From Curtobacterium pusillum (GTDB lineage Bacteria > Actinomycetota > Actinomycetes > Actinomycetales > Microbacteriaceae), in assembly GCF_007673235.1 (NCBI RefSeq), contig NZ_VDZH01000002.1, forward strand, positions 103,327 through 167,326: a stretch of 64,000 nt of DNA. Direction: 5' to 3'. The notes under the pieces were generated by a model. The model worked only from the letters and a program-made list of their open reading frames with translations, ran no database searches and was not told the DNA's origin. The translations under genes were made by a program, and so were the position numbers. How positions within the stretch are numbered: position 1 is the first letter of the stretch; each line of letters starts with the position of its first letter. This document shows, in pieces, positions 1-7,740 of the stretch.

Positions 1-60
1 GGCGGGGGGGGGGGGGGCGGGCCGCAGCCCGCCCCGCCCCCCCCCCCCCCCCTCCAGTCC
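1..60. repeat. Right part of an intergenic hairpin with long G and C runs
   Basis: The window opens with a G run (about 14 G), a short GC-rich middle and a C run of about 15 C, ending in CCTCCAGTCC. That ending is the right arm of the CTGGAGGC-type hairpin found elsewhere in this window. The matching left arm (GGACTGGAGG) would lie outside the window. The G and C tracts can pair with each other, so the element looks like a hairpin whose stem was expanded by homopolymer slippage. It lies downstream of the MFS gene at 228-1496. Tract lengths may be affected by sequencing error. Confidence 0.6.
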
Positions 61-90
61 AGAGCCGCGCTCGCGCGCCGAGACGGGTGA

Positions 91-188
91 CGTTCCTTCC
101 CATCCCGACCGCGGTGGGAAGCGGAATCGCGCGTACCTGGTCAGAAGAAACTGCTCCCTACGCGCGGTTCGGCCTCCTGTGCGCGGTT
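91..188. repeat. Composite ~100 bp intergenic repeat, copy 1
   Basis: The segment shares its layout with 22656-22752. Both have CGTTCCTTCCCATC, then a GTGGRAAGCGG(G)ATCGCGC block, then a CGCGCGRTTCGGCCTCCT block and CGCGCGG. Internal dyads are visible: CTTCCCA (97-103) pairs with TGGGAAG (115-121), and GAATCGCGCGTA pairs with TACGCGCGGTTC with one mismatch. A CCTCCAGTCC half-site lies 30-40 bp upstream in both copies. It lies downstream of the first MFS gene and has no coding potential I believe in. Confidence 0.55.
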
Positions 189-227
189 CTGCCCACCACG
201 CGCGGAACGGCCGCGGGCGTGACGACG

Positions 228-1496
228 TCAGCCGTCAGCGTCCGCGGCCGTCGCGATGCGTACCCGGGCCGGCAGGCTCGCCACCGCGGCCCGCCACACC
301 CAGGCGGCCGCCGCGAACACCACGGCGGTCAGCAGCCAGAGCGCCCACGGCACGTCGGTGTCGAGCAACGCGAGCGACAGGGGGAACAGCGCCATGCCCA
401 CCGAGCTCGCGGTCTGGAACACCCCGATCGCCCGGCCACGGATCCGGGGGTGCGGCGCCTCGGCCATCACGGCGTTCGCGGCCGGCAACGCGATCATGTC
501 CGCCACAGCCAGCAGCACCGCCACGAGGAACACGTACGACCAGGCGGCGACCCCCTCCAGCGGCGGCAGGACGATGAGCGGCACGGCGGTGAGTCCGGTC
601 AGCGCGGCCCCGACCGCGACGAGCACCCCGCGGTCGAAGCCGGCGACCCACCGCGTCACCGAGGTCTGCAGGCAGGCGGCGAGCCCGGTCGCGATCGCGA
701 ACTGCACGGGAGCCACGGCCGCGGGCATGTGCCAGCGCTCGACGAACAGCACGCTGAGCGCGACGTTCGGCAGCACCATCGCCGGCCCGATCAGGAACTG
801 CCCGAGCGTGATCAGCCGCATCGAGCGGTCGGCGGCGAACTCCCGGAGCGACCCGGTCCGGACGTCGTCGAGGTCCCGCGGCTGCGGTGCGGTCGACCGG
901 GTGCCGCCCGTCCGCTGCGAGGCGAACACGACTGCTGCGGCGACGCTCGTCACGACGTTCGCGACCACGAGCCAGCGCAGCCCGTCGTGGCCGCCGCCCG
1001 CGAGCGTCAGGGCGGCGATGATCGCGCCGGTGCCCAGGGCCGCAGCCTTCGTGGCCTCGAGGAAGGCGAACCACCGCTCGAACGGCCGGCCGTCGGACAG
1101 GTCGTGCACGTACGCCGTCCACGACGTCCAGTAGAGCCGTTCGGACGCGTTCGCGAGGAAGATCGCCGCGAACACCACCACCGGGTCGTGGGCGACGAGG
1201 TACAGCGTGAACCCGGCTGCGGACAACAGGTTGTTGGTGATCATCGACGCCTTCGCGCCGAACCGGTCGGTGACCACCCCGCCGAGCAACCCGATCGGCA
1301 GCGCGAGCAGCGACGCGGCGGTCGACAGCACGCCGATCACCGCCAGCGAGAGGTTGGTCGTCAGGGTGAAGTAGACGATCGTCAGCGGCAGCGTGAGGCC
1401 GGCGCCGATGGTGTCGACGAGGACCGCGAACGTGACGAAGCGGTGCTCGGCGAGCGTGGAGAACGGAGCCCGGAAACGGGCGCGGATGGAGAACAC
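228..1496 (-). CDS. MFS transporter, probable exporter
   Basis: This is a 422-residue integral membrane protein of the major facilitator superfamily, presumably a proton-driven exporter in the plasma membrane. About twelve hydrophobic segments can be read. The loop between helices 2 and 3 carries the family signature in degenerate form (GGVVTDRFGAKASM). No substrate can be assigned. I chose the GTG at 1496 because GAGGG sits just upstream; the alternative GTG at 1520 adds eight residues (MRRHRGSP). It is divergent from the YCII gene, with about 200 bp between them. No drug-efflux motif C was seen, so a resistance role would be a guess. Confidence 0.9.
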   Translation of the reverse strand: MFSIRARFRAPFSTLAEHRFVTFAVLVDTIGAGLTLPLTIVYFTLTTNLSLAVIGVLSTAASLLALPIGLLGGVVTDRFGAKASMITNNLLSAAGFTLYLVAHDPVVVFAAIFLANASERLYWTSWTAYVHDLSDGRPFERWFAFLEATKAAALGTGAIIAALTLAGGGHDGLRWLVVANVVTSVAAAVVFASQRTGGTRSTAPQPRDLDDVRTGSLREFAADRSMRLITLGQFLIGPAMVLPNVALSVLFVERWHMPAAVAPVQFAIATGLAACLQTSVTRWVAGFDRGVLVAVGAALTGLTAVPLIVLPPLEGVAAWSYVFLVAVLLAVADMIALPAANAVMAEAPHPRIRGRAIGVFQTASSVGMALFPLSLALLDTDVPWALWLLTAVVFAAAAWVWRAAVASLPARVRIATAADADG

Positions 1497-1699
1497 GGGA
1501 GACCCTCGGTGTCGTCGCACGGCGTCGGTGCCGCGCGGGCGTACAGGAAGCGCGCGGACGGGTGGTCCGCGTGGAGGGGGAGCCGGCTCTGGTGCCGGCT
1601 CAGCGCTTCGTTGCCATGACTCCGCTGTCGTCGGGATCGGGTGTTCGCCGTCACGCTACCGCAGGAGTAGCCTCCCGCCAACGGAGCAGGGGAGAGACC

Positions 1700-2038
1700 A
1701 TGCAGTTCCTCGTCAACGTCATCGACGACGGGCAGGCCGAAGCCGCCGGTCGGACCGAGTCCGCGTCCCAGGCCGAGATGGACGCGGTCGACGCGCTCAA
1801 CCAGCGCCTCGGGGACTCGGTCGTCATCGCCGCCGGGGTGTCCGCGCCCGCCGACGCCGTCGTGGTCGACGCCCGCGGTGGCGGAGCGACCACGACGCCG
1901 GGGCTGCTCGGCGACCCCGCGGAGTTCGTCGCCGGGTTCTGGGTCATGGAGCTGCCGGATGCCGAGACCGCCCTGCGCGTCGCGAACGAGGCGTCGGTGG
2001 CGTGCAACCGGAAGATCGAGCTGCGGCCGCTCCGCTGA
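1700..2038 (+). CDS. YCII/DGPF-domain protein
   Basis: The product is a 112-residue soluble protein of the YCII-related family (dimeric ferredoxin-like fold, molecular role mostly unknown). The diagnostic part is the C-terminal stretch AEFVAGFWVMELPDAETAL. The ATG at 1700 is preceded by GGAGCAGGGGAGAGA, a good ribosome binding site, and a TAGCCT -10-like element lies at 1668-1673. The last 95 bp overlap in antisense with the 3' end of the convergent MFS gene ending at 1944. Members of this family often lie next to sigma factors, but none is present here. Confidence 0.88.
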   Translation: MQFLVNVIDDGQAEAAGRTESASQAEMDAVDALNQRLGDSVVIAAGVSAPADAVVVDARGGGATTTPGLLGDPAEFVAGFWVMELPDAETALRVANEASVACNRKIELRPLR

Positions 2039-3188
2039 CGACCGGCCCGAGGGCTGCGCCGACCGCGGTCACCACGGCCCCGGCGATGAACGCCACCACC
2101 GTGCCGACCGATCCGACGAGTGCACCTGCGAGGGCAGCGCCCGCGGCCTGGCCGAGCACGAGCGCAACGAAGAGCACCGAGGTACCCGCCGCCGCCTGGT
2201 CGGGGTCGATCTCGGTCGTCCACGTGATGAGCGCCCCGGTCGCCGCCGTGTAGCCCCAGCCGAACACCGCGCACGCCAGCAGCGCGGCCACGGTCGACTG
2301 CGGCCAGACACCGAGGACGACGACGGTCACCGCCACGGCACCGGTCGTCGCCGTCCAGGTCGTCGCCGCACGGAGACGGCTCGTCCACCGTGCCGTCAGC
2401 ACCACGGCTGCGCCACCGATGCCGAGCGCGATCCACGCCGAGACGGAGGCCGCGACCGGGGCGCCGGCGTCGACGAGGGTCGAGCGACCGTAGGTCCACA
2501 CGACCGCCGAACCTGCGCCGAACAGCAGGGCGAGGGAGATCACCCCGCGGTGCGCGAGGACCCACGCGCGGTCCGGGCGTCGTGCGGGCGCGGCGGGCTG
2601 CGTACGTCCGCCGCCGCCGCCGCCACCGTCACCGCGGCTCGCCGCGAGCAGGACGCCGCCGACCACCAACGCGAACACCCCTGAGACCGCCCACGCCGCA
2701 CGCCAGTCCGGCAGGAGCACGAGCGCGAGCACTCCCGCACCCACGAGGCCGGGCCCGGTACCCGCGTTGACGATCGACTGCGCCCGTCCCTGCACGGCCT
2801 CCGGCACCTGTTGGGCGACGAGCCGCACGAGTGCGGGCGAGGCGAGCCCCGCCCCCGCGGACCCGATCACCGAAGACACCCCGAACACCGTCGAGTCCGG
2901 AGCGGTCGCCATCCCGAGCGCGCCCGCTCCGCCCACGATCGCGGCAGCGAGCACGAGGACCCGCGGCACCCGTGCGGCGAGCAGGAACCCGACGAGCGCG
3001 CCGACGCAGTAGAGCACCGACGCACCCGAGGAGATCCACCCGGCGGCACCGGAGGAGAGCCCGAGGTCGCGCTGCACGTCGGGCAGGAACAGCCCGTACG
3101 CCAGCCGGACGAGGCCGTAGGTCGCGGCGATGAGTCCGAGCCCGCTGACCAGGAAGACTCGCTGTCGTAACGAAAACGATCGTTTCAC
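1944..3188 (-). CDS. MFS transporter controlled by adjacent TetR
   Basis: This is a 414-residue MFS permease with about twelve membrane segments. The N-terminal half (MKRSFSLRQRVFLVSGLGLI onward) resembles cyanate/nitroimidazole-type or sugar-efflux MFS proteins, and the substrate is unknown. The GTG start at 3188 is supported by a leaderless promoter, TAGGCT at 3201-3196 on the minus strand, 7 nt before the start. The divergent TetR gene starts 24 bp away and the two promoters overlap in a dyad, which is classic for a repressor controlling its exporter. The last ~30 residues (RSSGCTPPTPRSRRAGRSRH...) are low-complexity and antisense to the YCII gene, so the original stop may have been lost. 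Confidence 0.88.
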   Translation of the reverse strand: MKRSFSLRQRVFLVSGLGLIAATYGLVRLAYGLFLPDVQRDLGLSSGAAGWISSGASVLYCVGALVGFLLAARVPRVLVLAAAIVGGAGALGMATAPDSTVFGVSSVIGSAGAGLASPALVRLVAQQVPEAVQGRAQSIVNAGTGPGLVGAGVLALVLLPDWRAAWAVSGVFALVVGGVLLAASRGDGGGGGGGRTQPAAPARRPDRAWVLAHRGVISLALLFGAGSAVVWTYGRSTLVDAGAPVAASVSAWIALGIGGAAVVLTARWTSRLRAATTWTATTGAVAVTVVVLGVWPQSTVAALLACAVFGWGYTAATGALITWTTEIDPDQAAAGTSVLFVALVLGQAAGAALAGALVGSVGTVVAFIAGAVVTAVGAALGPVVSGAAAARSSGCTPPTPRSRRAGRSRHPAAP

Positions 3189-3191
3189 TTT

Positions 3192-3212
3192 TGAGAGCCT
3201 AGGGTGCTCTCA
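3192..3212. promoter_or_regulatory. TetR operator overlapping two divergent leaderless promoters
   Basis: A perfect dyad, TGAGAGC (3192-3198) and GCTCTCA (3206-3212), is centred at 3202. On the plus strand TAGGGT (3200-3205) is a -10 element 6 nt before the TetR ATG. On the minus strand TAGGCT (3201-3196) is a -10 element 7 nt before the MFS GTG. One bound repressor dimer would therefore cover both -10 boxes. A second dyad, AAACGATCGTTT at 3174-3185, lies inside the first MFS codons. Confidence 0.72.
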
Positions 3213-3808
3213 TGGCGATGCGTCCAGGAACCGAGCAGAAGCTCCTCGACGCCGCCGAGGAACTCTTCTTCACCCGTGGCATCGCGGCGACGCCCATCGA
3301 CGCCGTGCTCGAGCGTGCGGGGATCTCCAGCGCCACGCTCTACCGCGGGTACGCGAGCAAGGAGTCCCTCGTCGCAGCGGCACTCGGACGGCGGCACGAC
3401 GACTGGCTCGCCACGTGGGACCGGACCATCGACGCGGCACGGGACGACCGGGGTCGGTTGCTCGCCGTGTTCGACGCCCTCGACGCCTACCGGTCGACCG
3501 CCGCGGGGTCGCGGTGGTGTGCGTTCCTCGGGGCCGCGGCCGAGTACGTCGACGCCCCGGAGGACGTGCGCACGGTGCTCGACCTGGAGACCGGGACCCT
3601 GCATCGCCGACTGGCCGAACTCGCGGCACCCGTGGTCGGGGACCGGTCCGCGGTGCTCGCCGACCAGCTGCTGCTCGTGGTGTCCGGGTACCTCGCGATG
3701 CGGCTGCGCGACCCCGGCCTCGGTACCGGGACGGCGCGGTCGATCGCCGGTGCCCTCATCACCGGAGGTGCGGGAGCACCTGCTCGGCCAGCAGTCCGAG
3801 GCCGATGA
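3212..3808 (+). CDS. TetR/AcrR family repressor
   Basis: This 198-residue regulator has an N-terminal TetR helix-turn-helix (about residues 8-55, LLDAAEELFFTRGIAATPIDAVLERAGISSATLYRGYASKE in spaced form) and an all-helical ligand domain after it. It most likely represses itself and the divergent MFS exporter through the dyad that overlaps its own start codon. The ATG at 3212 fits a leaderless transcript. Its last 50 bp overlap the convergent lysE-type gene. The inducing ligand cannot be read from sequence. Confidence 0.9.
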   Translation: MAMRPGTEQKLLDAAEELFFTRGIAATPIDAVLERAGISSATLYRGYASKESLVAAALGRRHDDWLATWDRTIDAARDDRGRLLAVFDALDAYRSTAAGSRWCAFLGAAAEYVDAPEDVRTVLDLETGTLHRRLAELAAPVVGDRSAVLADQLLLVVSGYLAMRLRDPGLGTGTARSIAGALITGGAGAPARPAVRGR

Positions 3809-4388
3809 GCACCATCAGCACGCCGGAGACCTTCGTCACGACGAGGCTCGCCCGCGGACGCGACCGCAGGATCCGCCGTGCGGCCAGGGCGACGAGCAGG
3901 TAGACCACCGCGCAGTCGATGAGGTGCAGGCTGCCGAGCACCCCCATCTGCACCGGGGCCGGCCAGCCCCCGGGTGACACGAACTGCGGCAGGAGCGCGA
4001 GGAGCAGCAGCACGCCCTTCGGGTTGATGCCGCTCACCCCGGCGCCACGGAGGAACCGCGACCGCGCGCTCGTCCCGAGCGGCCGATCGCTCGCCGCGAC
4101 CACGGTGCCGGTCCGGGCGACCAGCGTGCTGACGCCGAGGTACAGCAGGTACGCGGCACCCGCCACGGTCAGGATCGTGAGGGCCGCCGGGTACTCGGTC
4201 ACCAGGGCGCCGATCCCGAGCGCCACGACCACGACGACCACCACGTAGCCGCTCACCATGCCGAGGATCGACGGCACCACGGACCGCGGCTGGAGTCCCG
4301 CCGCGATGGCGTACGCCCAGTCGGCTCCGGGTGTCAGTGCGAGCAGGAGCGCCACCGTCCAGAACTGCAGCATGAGGGTCAGGTCCAC
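3759..4388 (-). CDS. LysE/RhtB family amino-acid exporter
   Basis: The 209-residue product is a small six-helix exporter of the LysE/RhtB family, located in the plasma membrane and probably exporting an amino acid or derivative. The signature is the N-terminal LLLALTPGADWAYAIAAGL and the central SGINPKGVLLLLALLPQF. The GTG at 4388 is favoured because TAGCGT (4402-4397, minus strand) lies 8 nt upstream, giving a leaderless message. An ATG at 4373 is the alternative. The divergent Lrp/AsnC gene is the likely regulator, as in the LysE-LysG and BrnFE-Lrp pairs. Confidence 0.9.
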   Translation of the reverse strand: MDLTLMLQFWTVALLLALTPGADWAYAIAAGLQPRSVVPSILGMVSGYVVVVVVVALGIGALVTEYPAALTILTVAGAAYLLYLGVSTLVARTGTVVAASDRPLGTSARSRFLRGAGVSGINPKGVLLLLALLPQFVSPGGWPAPVQMGVLGSLHLIDCAVVYLLVALAARRILRSRPRASLVVTKVSGVLMVLIGLGLLAEQVLPHLR

Positions 4389-4426
4389 AGCCCGAGACGC
4401 TACGGACAATCGGGCGGAATGTGCTC

Positions 4427-4458
4427 CGGTTCTTCCGCGCGACACTCGGTTCTTCTGC
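4427..4458. promoter_or_regulatory. Direct repeat between exporter and Lrp/AsnC gene
   Basis: CGGTTCTTCCGC (4427-4438) and CGGTTCTTCTGC (4447-4458) are near-identical direct repeats exactly 20 bp apart, about two helical turns. They lie between the divergent LysE-type exporter and the Lrp/AsnC regulator, so a cooperative regulator array could bind here. The assignment to Lrp is inference. Confidence 0.45.
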
Positions 4459-4471
4459 AATGATCGCCGCC

Positions 4472-4927
4472 ATGGACGCACTCGACCGGGAGATCCTCTC
4501 ACTGCTGCAGCACGATGGCCGGATGAGTGCCACCGACCTGGCGTCCGAGGTCGGGCTGAGCCTGTCGTCCTGCCACCGGCGGTTGAAGGCGCTCGAGCAG
4601 TCCGGCGCCATCGAGCGGTACCGCGCCGTCGTCTCACCGGAGGCCGTGGGGCTGCACTTCGAGGCGATCGTCTTCGCGACCCTCGGCCGCACCGACCTCG
4701 AGACGATCGGCGGGTTCGAGGAGCGGGTCCGCGCGATGCCGAACGTGGTGGAGGCGCAGCGGTTGTTCGGCGACCCGGACTACCTCCTGCGGGTCCTCAC
4801 ACGCGACCTCGCCGCGTACCAGGAGTTCTACGACACCGAACTCGGTACCTTGCCGGGTGTGCAGCGGATCTCCTCGACCCTCGTGATGAAGCGCGTGACC
4901 TCGGACGGCACGGTGCCCCTCGCATGA
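4472..4927 (+). CDS. Lrp/AsnC family transcriptional regulator
   Basis: This 151-residue regulator starts with the typical MDALDREILSLLQHDGR helix and a winged-helix DNA-binding domain (about 1-55, including ASEVGLSLSSCHRRLKALE). A RAM ligand-binding ferredoxin-like domain follows (about 65-145). Lrp-type proteins sense amino acids and form octamers. The divergent LysE-type exporter suggests it controls amino-acid export. ATG 4472 matches the usual family N-terminus. ATG 4460 and GTG 4421 are also in frame and I cannot exclude them. The stop overlaps the ATG of the next gene (ATGA), so the two are translationally coupled. Confidence 0.9.
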   Translation: MDALDREILSLLQHDGRMSATDLASEVGLSLSSCHRRLKALEQSGAIERYRAVVSPEAVGLHFEAIVFATLGRTDLETIGGFEERVRAMPNVVEAQRLFGDPDYLLRVLTRDLAAYQEFYDTELGTLPGVQRISSTLVMKRVTSDGTVPLA

Positions 4928-5817
4928 CCGGCTCGCGCGCGGCCCGGATCACTCGTCGGTCCCTCCTCGTCGGCGGTGCCGCCGTGGTGGTCGCGGGTGC
5001 CGCGGCCGAGGCGGTGAACCTGCGTCTCCTGCCCGGCCGGTCGACGATGTACCGGGTGCTCGGGCTCGACGGCCCGGCCGGCACCGTCCCCGACGTCGCC
5101 CCCGTCCCGTCGAGCTCGGGATCGTTCGTCTCGTCCGCGCGGAGGGGCAGGACCGTCGGCTGGACGATCGCCGCGCCGGACGCCGACGGACCCCTGCCGA
5201 TCGCGGTGGCCCTGCACGGGTACGGCGACGACCACGCGGACTTCTTCGGCTCCCACCTCGGGTACGACCGGTTCCTCGCCGCGCACGTGGCTGCCGGAGG
5301 TGCACCCTTCGCGATCGCCGCGGTCGACGGCGGCAATCGCTACTGGCACCGGCGTGCGGACGGCGACGACCCCGCCGCGATGGTCGTCGACGAGTTCCTG
5401 CCGCTGCTCGCGCGTCGCGGGTTCGACACCGCGCGCCTGGCGTTCACCGGGTACTCGATGGGCGGGTACGGCGCGCTCCACCTCGCGGGCGTGGTCGGCT
5501 CCGCGCGCGTGCGGGCGGTCTCCGCGATCAGCCCTGCGCTCTGGACGTCGGCGGGCGACACCGCGCGCGGCGCGTTCGACGACGCGGAGGACTTCCGTGC
5601 GAACACCGTCCTCGGGCGCCAACGCTCGCTCGACGGCATCGCGGTCCGGGTCGACTGCGGGACCGGTGACGGGTTCGAGCCGGCGGTCCGGACGTACGTC
5701 GACGGTTTCTCGACCGCGCCGGCCGGTGGGTTCGAGCCGGGCGGCCACACGACCGCCTACTGGCGGCGCATGGCGCCGCAGCAGCTCACCTTCCTCGCGC
5801 GCCACCTGCGGTCCTGA
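4924..5817 (+). CDS. Tat-exported alpha/beta hydrolase (esterase)
   Basis: This 297-residue serine hydrolase of the esterase D/PHB-depolymerase type is probably secreted. The N-terminus has a twin-arginine signal (ITRRSLLVGGAAVVVAG) followed by alanines. The nucleophile elbow is GYSMGG, the oxyanion region is ALHGYGDDH, and the likely catalytic His is in PGGHTTAYW near the C-terminus. It overlaps the Lrp/AsnC stop by 4 nt, so expression is linked to that regulator. The substrate is unknown; a cell-envelope ester or carbohydrate ester is plausible but unproven. Confidence 0.88.
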   Translation: MTGSRAARITRRSLLVGGAAVVVAGAAAEAVNLRLLPGRSTMYRVLGLDGPAGTVPDVAPVPSSSGSFVSSARRGRTVGWTIAAPDADGPLPIAVALHGYGDDHADFFGSHLGYDRFLAAHVAAGGAPFAIAAVDGGNRYWHRRADGDDPAAMVVDEFLPLLARRGFDTARLAFTGYSMGGYGALHLAGVVGSARVRAVSAISPALWTSAGDTARGAFDDAEDFRANTVLGRQRSLDGIAVRVDCGTGDGFEPAVRTYVDGFSTAPAGGFEPGGHTTAYWRRMAPQQLTFLARHLRS

Positions 5818-5827
5818 CCCGCGTCGA

Positions 5828-5876
5828 CGGCGGCCTGGAGGCGCGTGGCGGGCCCGCACCGCGCCTCCAGGCCGTC
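5828..5876. terminator. Convergent-gene hairpin, CTGGAGGC family
   Basis: Arms GGCCTGGAGGCGCG (5832-5845) and CGCGCCTCCAGGCC (5860-5873) are perfectly complementary, with a short GC loop and no T tract. The hairpin lies between convergent genes, so it could stop transcription from both sides. It carries two copies of the recurrent 11-mer CTGGAGGCRCG. Confidence 0.7.
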
Positions 5877-5906
5877 ACATGGTCATCTCGGCAGCGTTGC
5901 CCGACG

Positions 5907-6389
5907 TCAGGCGCGCCCGCGGTTGCGGCGCCGGATCTCCTTCGGCGCCCGACCGGCCATGAACGACCGAGCGGGGTCGACGAGGAAGCCCTGCCGCAGG
6001 GCCTCGCGTCCGACGAGCATCCGGAAACCCATCTGGTCGCGGTTGCTCAGCGTGACCTCGGCGTCGAAGACACGCCCGGCGAGGGTCATCTTCGTGAGGA
6101 TGACGATCCGCTCCTGGGTGTGGCCGGTCGAGCTCCGGACGATGCGTCGATCGTGCACGTCGCACTCGATCGTGACCGCGTCGGCATCGGTGTCCTGCCA
6201 GGGGTGCACCGAGAAGCGGACGCGGTCGCCGGGGAGTTCCTCGAGGTCGAACGCGTGGAGTGCCGAGCTGCGGGCGCCGGTGTCGAGCTTGACCTTGATC
6301 CAGGGGATGTCGAGGTCCGGCAGCGCCGCCCACTCCCGCCACCCGGCGACGACGAGACCGCCGTTCGGGGACTTCGGTGTTCGGGCCAT
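5907..6389 (-). CDS. RimB-like retropepsin-type protease
   Basis: This 160-residue protein belongs to the family annotated as RimK/LysX-associated ATP-dependent zinc proteases (PF05618), which has a retropepsin-like fold. The active-site signature KLDTGARSSALHA (DTGA) is visible near residues 34-46. In Pseudomonas the homologue RimB acts with the glutamate ligase RimK on ribosomal protein S6. Here it is divergent from a RimK-type gene 90 bp away. ATG 6389 is preceded by CAGGAT plus 6 nt, which could be a leaderless -10 variant or a weak ribosome binding site. Two in-frame upstream ATGs would extend the N-terminus. Confidence 0.88.
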   Translation of the reverse strand: MARTPKSPNGGLVVAGWREWAALPDLDIPWIKVKLDTGARSSALHAFDLEELPGDRVRFSVHPWQDTDADAVTIECDVHDRRIVRSSTGHTQERIVILTKMTLAGRVFDAEVTLSNRDQMGFRMLVGREALRQGFLVDPARSFMAGRAPKEIRRRNRGRA

Positions 6390-6479
6390 GTGCCCATCCT
6401 GTCGCATGCTCGGACCGGGCGTCCGCATGCTTTGATGGAGCGTCGCCGTCGATACCGAACACCCAGCGGAGCACCCCCG

Positions 6480-7673
6480 ATGAAACTCGCCATCCTGTCG
6501 CGTGCCCCGCACGCGTACTCGACGGAGCGCCTGCGGGCCGCCGCGATCGACCGCGGGCACGAGGTCAAGGTGCTGAACACCCTGCGGTTCGCGATCGACC
6601 TGACCGGGGACGACCCCGACCTGCAGTACCGGGGCAAGCTGCTCTCCGACTACGACGCCGTCCTGCCGCGCATCGGCAACTCGATCACCTACTACGGCAC
6701 CGCCGTGGTGCGGCAGTTCGAGCAGATGGACGTGTACACGCCGAACACCGCGAACGGCATCACGAACTCCCGGGACAAGCTCCGGGCGAACCAGATCCTG
6801 TCCCGGCACGACATCGGCATGCCCGCGACGACGTTCGTGAACGGCCGCGCCGACGTCCGCGGGGCGATCGAGCGGGTCGGTGGAGCACCGGTCGTGATCA
6901 AGCTGCTCGAGGGCACGCAGGGCATCGGCGTGATCCTGGCCCCCGAGGCGAAGGTCGCCGAGTCGATCGTCGAGACGCTGCACTCGACGAAGCAGAACGT
7001 CCTCATCCAGAGCTTCATCTCGGAGAGCCGCGGCAAGGACATCCGAGCGCTCGTCGTCGGCGACCGGGTCGTGGCGGCGATGCGTCGGAGTGCGTCCGGC
7101 GACGAGTTCCGGTCGAACGTGCACCGCGGTGGGACGGTCGAGAAGGTCACGCTGACGCCCGAGTACGAAGAGGCCGCCGTCCGGTCGGCGCAGATCATGG
7201 GCCTGCGGGTCGCCGGCGTCGACATGCTCGAGGGCAACGAGGGGCCCCTCGTGATGGAGGTCAACTCGTCGCCGGGCCTGGAGGGCATCGAGCGCGCCAC
7301 GGGCCTCGACATCGCCGGCGCGATCATCGACTTCATCGCGAACCAGGTCGCCTTCCCGGAGATCGACGTCCGGCAGCGGCTGTCGGTGTCGACGGGGTAC
7401 GGCGTCGCCGAGCTGCTCGTGCACACCAACGCGGACCTGGTGGGCAAGACCATCAAGGAGTCGGGTCTCTGGGACCGCGACATCACCGTCCTCACGCTGC
7501 ACCGGGGCTCCGGCGTCATCCCGAACCCGCGGAGCGGAGTCGCCCTGGAACCGGGCGACCGGCTGCTCTGCTTCGGCAAGCTCGAGGAGATGCGGTCGAT
7601 GATCCCGGAGCGGCGGAAGCGCCGCGCCAAGCTCCGGAAACTGCCGAAGGAACCCCGCCAGACCGACGCGTGA
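6480..7673 (+). CDS. rimK: RimK-type ATP-grasp glutamate ligase fused to RCK_C domain
   Basis: This 397-residue protein has a RimK/LysX ATP-grasp ligase (about residues 1-290), with ATP-site features such as PVVIKLLEGTQGIGV and the metal-binding MEVNSSPGLEGIE. RimK attaches glutamates to the C-terminus of ribosomal protein S6 in E. coli. After the ligase comes a second domain (about 302-380; YGVAELLVHTNADLVGKTI to EPGDRLLCFGK) that reads as a TrkA-C/RCK_C domain. That domain binds c-di-AMP in some potassium transport proteins. The C-terminus is very basic. E. coli RimK (about 300 residues) lacks this domain. GGAG lies 10 nt before the ATG. Confidence 0.88.
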   Translation: MKLAILSRAPHAYSTERLRAAAIDRGHEVKVLNTLRFAIDLTGDDPDLQYRGKLLSDYDAVLPRIGNSITYYGTAVVRQFEQMDVYTPNTANGITNSRDKLRANQILSRHDIGMPATTFVNGRADVRGAIERVGGAPVVIKLLEGTQGIGVILAPEAKVAESIVETLHSTKQNVLIQSFISESRGKDIRALVVGDRVVAAMRRSASGDEFRSNVHRGGTVEKVTLTPEYEEAAVRSAQIMGLRVAGVDMLEGNEGPLVMEVNSSPGLEGIERATGLDIAGAIIDFIANQVAFPEIDVRQRLSVSTGYGVAELLVHTNADLVGKTIKESGLWDRDITVLTLHRGSGVIPNPRSGVALEPGDRLLCFGKLEEMRSMIPERRKRRAKLRKLPKEPRQTDA

Positions 7674-7740
7674 ACCCGCCGTACAGCGCATCCGGATCGC
7701 GTACCCAGGCCGGATGCGGAAGTATGTGTCGGTGACGATC

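Noticed and set aside
1..300. Small plus-strand open frames at the window start
   Set aside because: They run through the composite repeat and the 3' end of the MFS gene and have no ribosome binding site or recognisable domain.
3174..3185. AAACGATCGTTT palindrome as the main TetR operator
   Set aside because: It lies inside the first codons of the MFS gene; the dyad at 3192-3212 covers both -10 boxes and is the better candidate.
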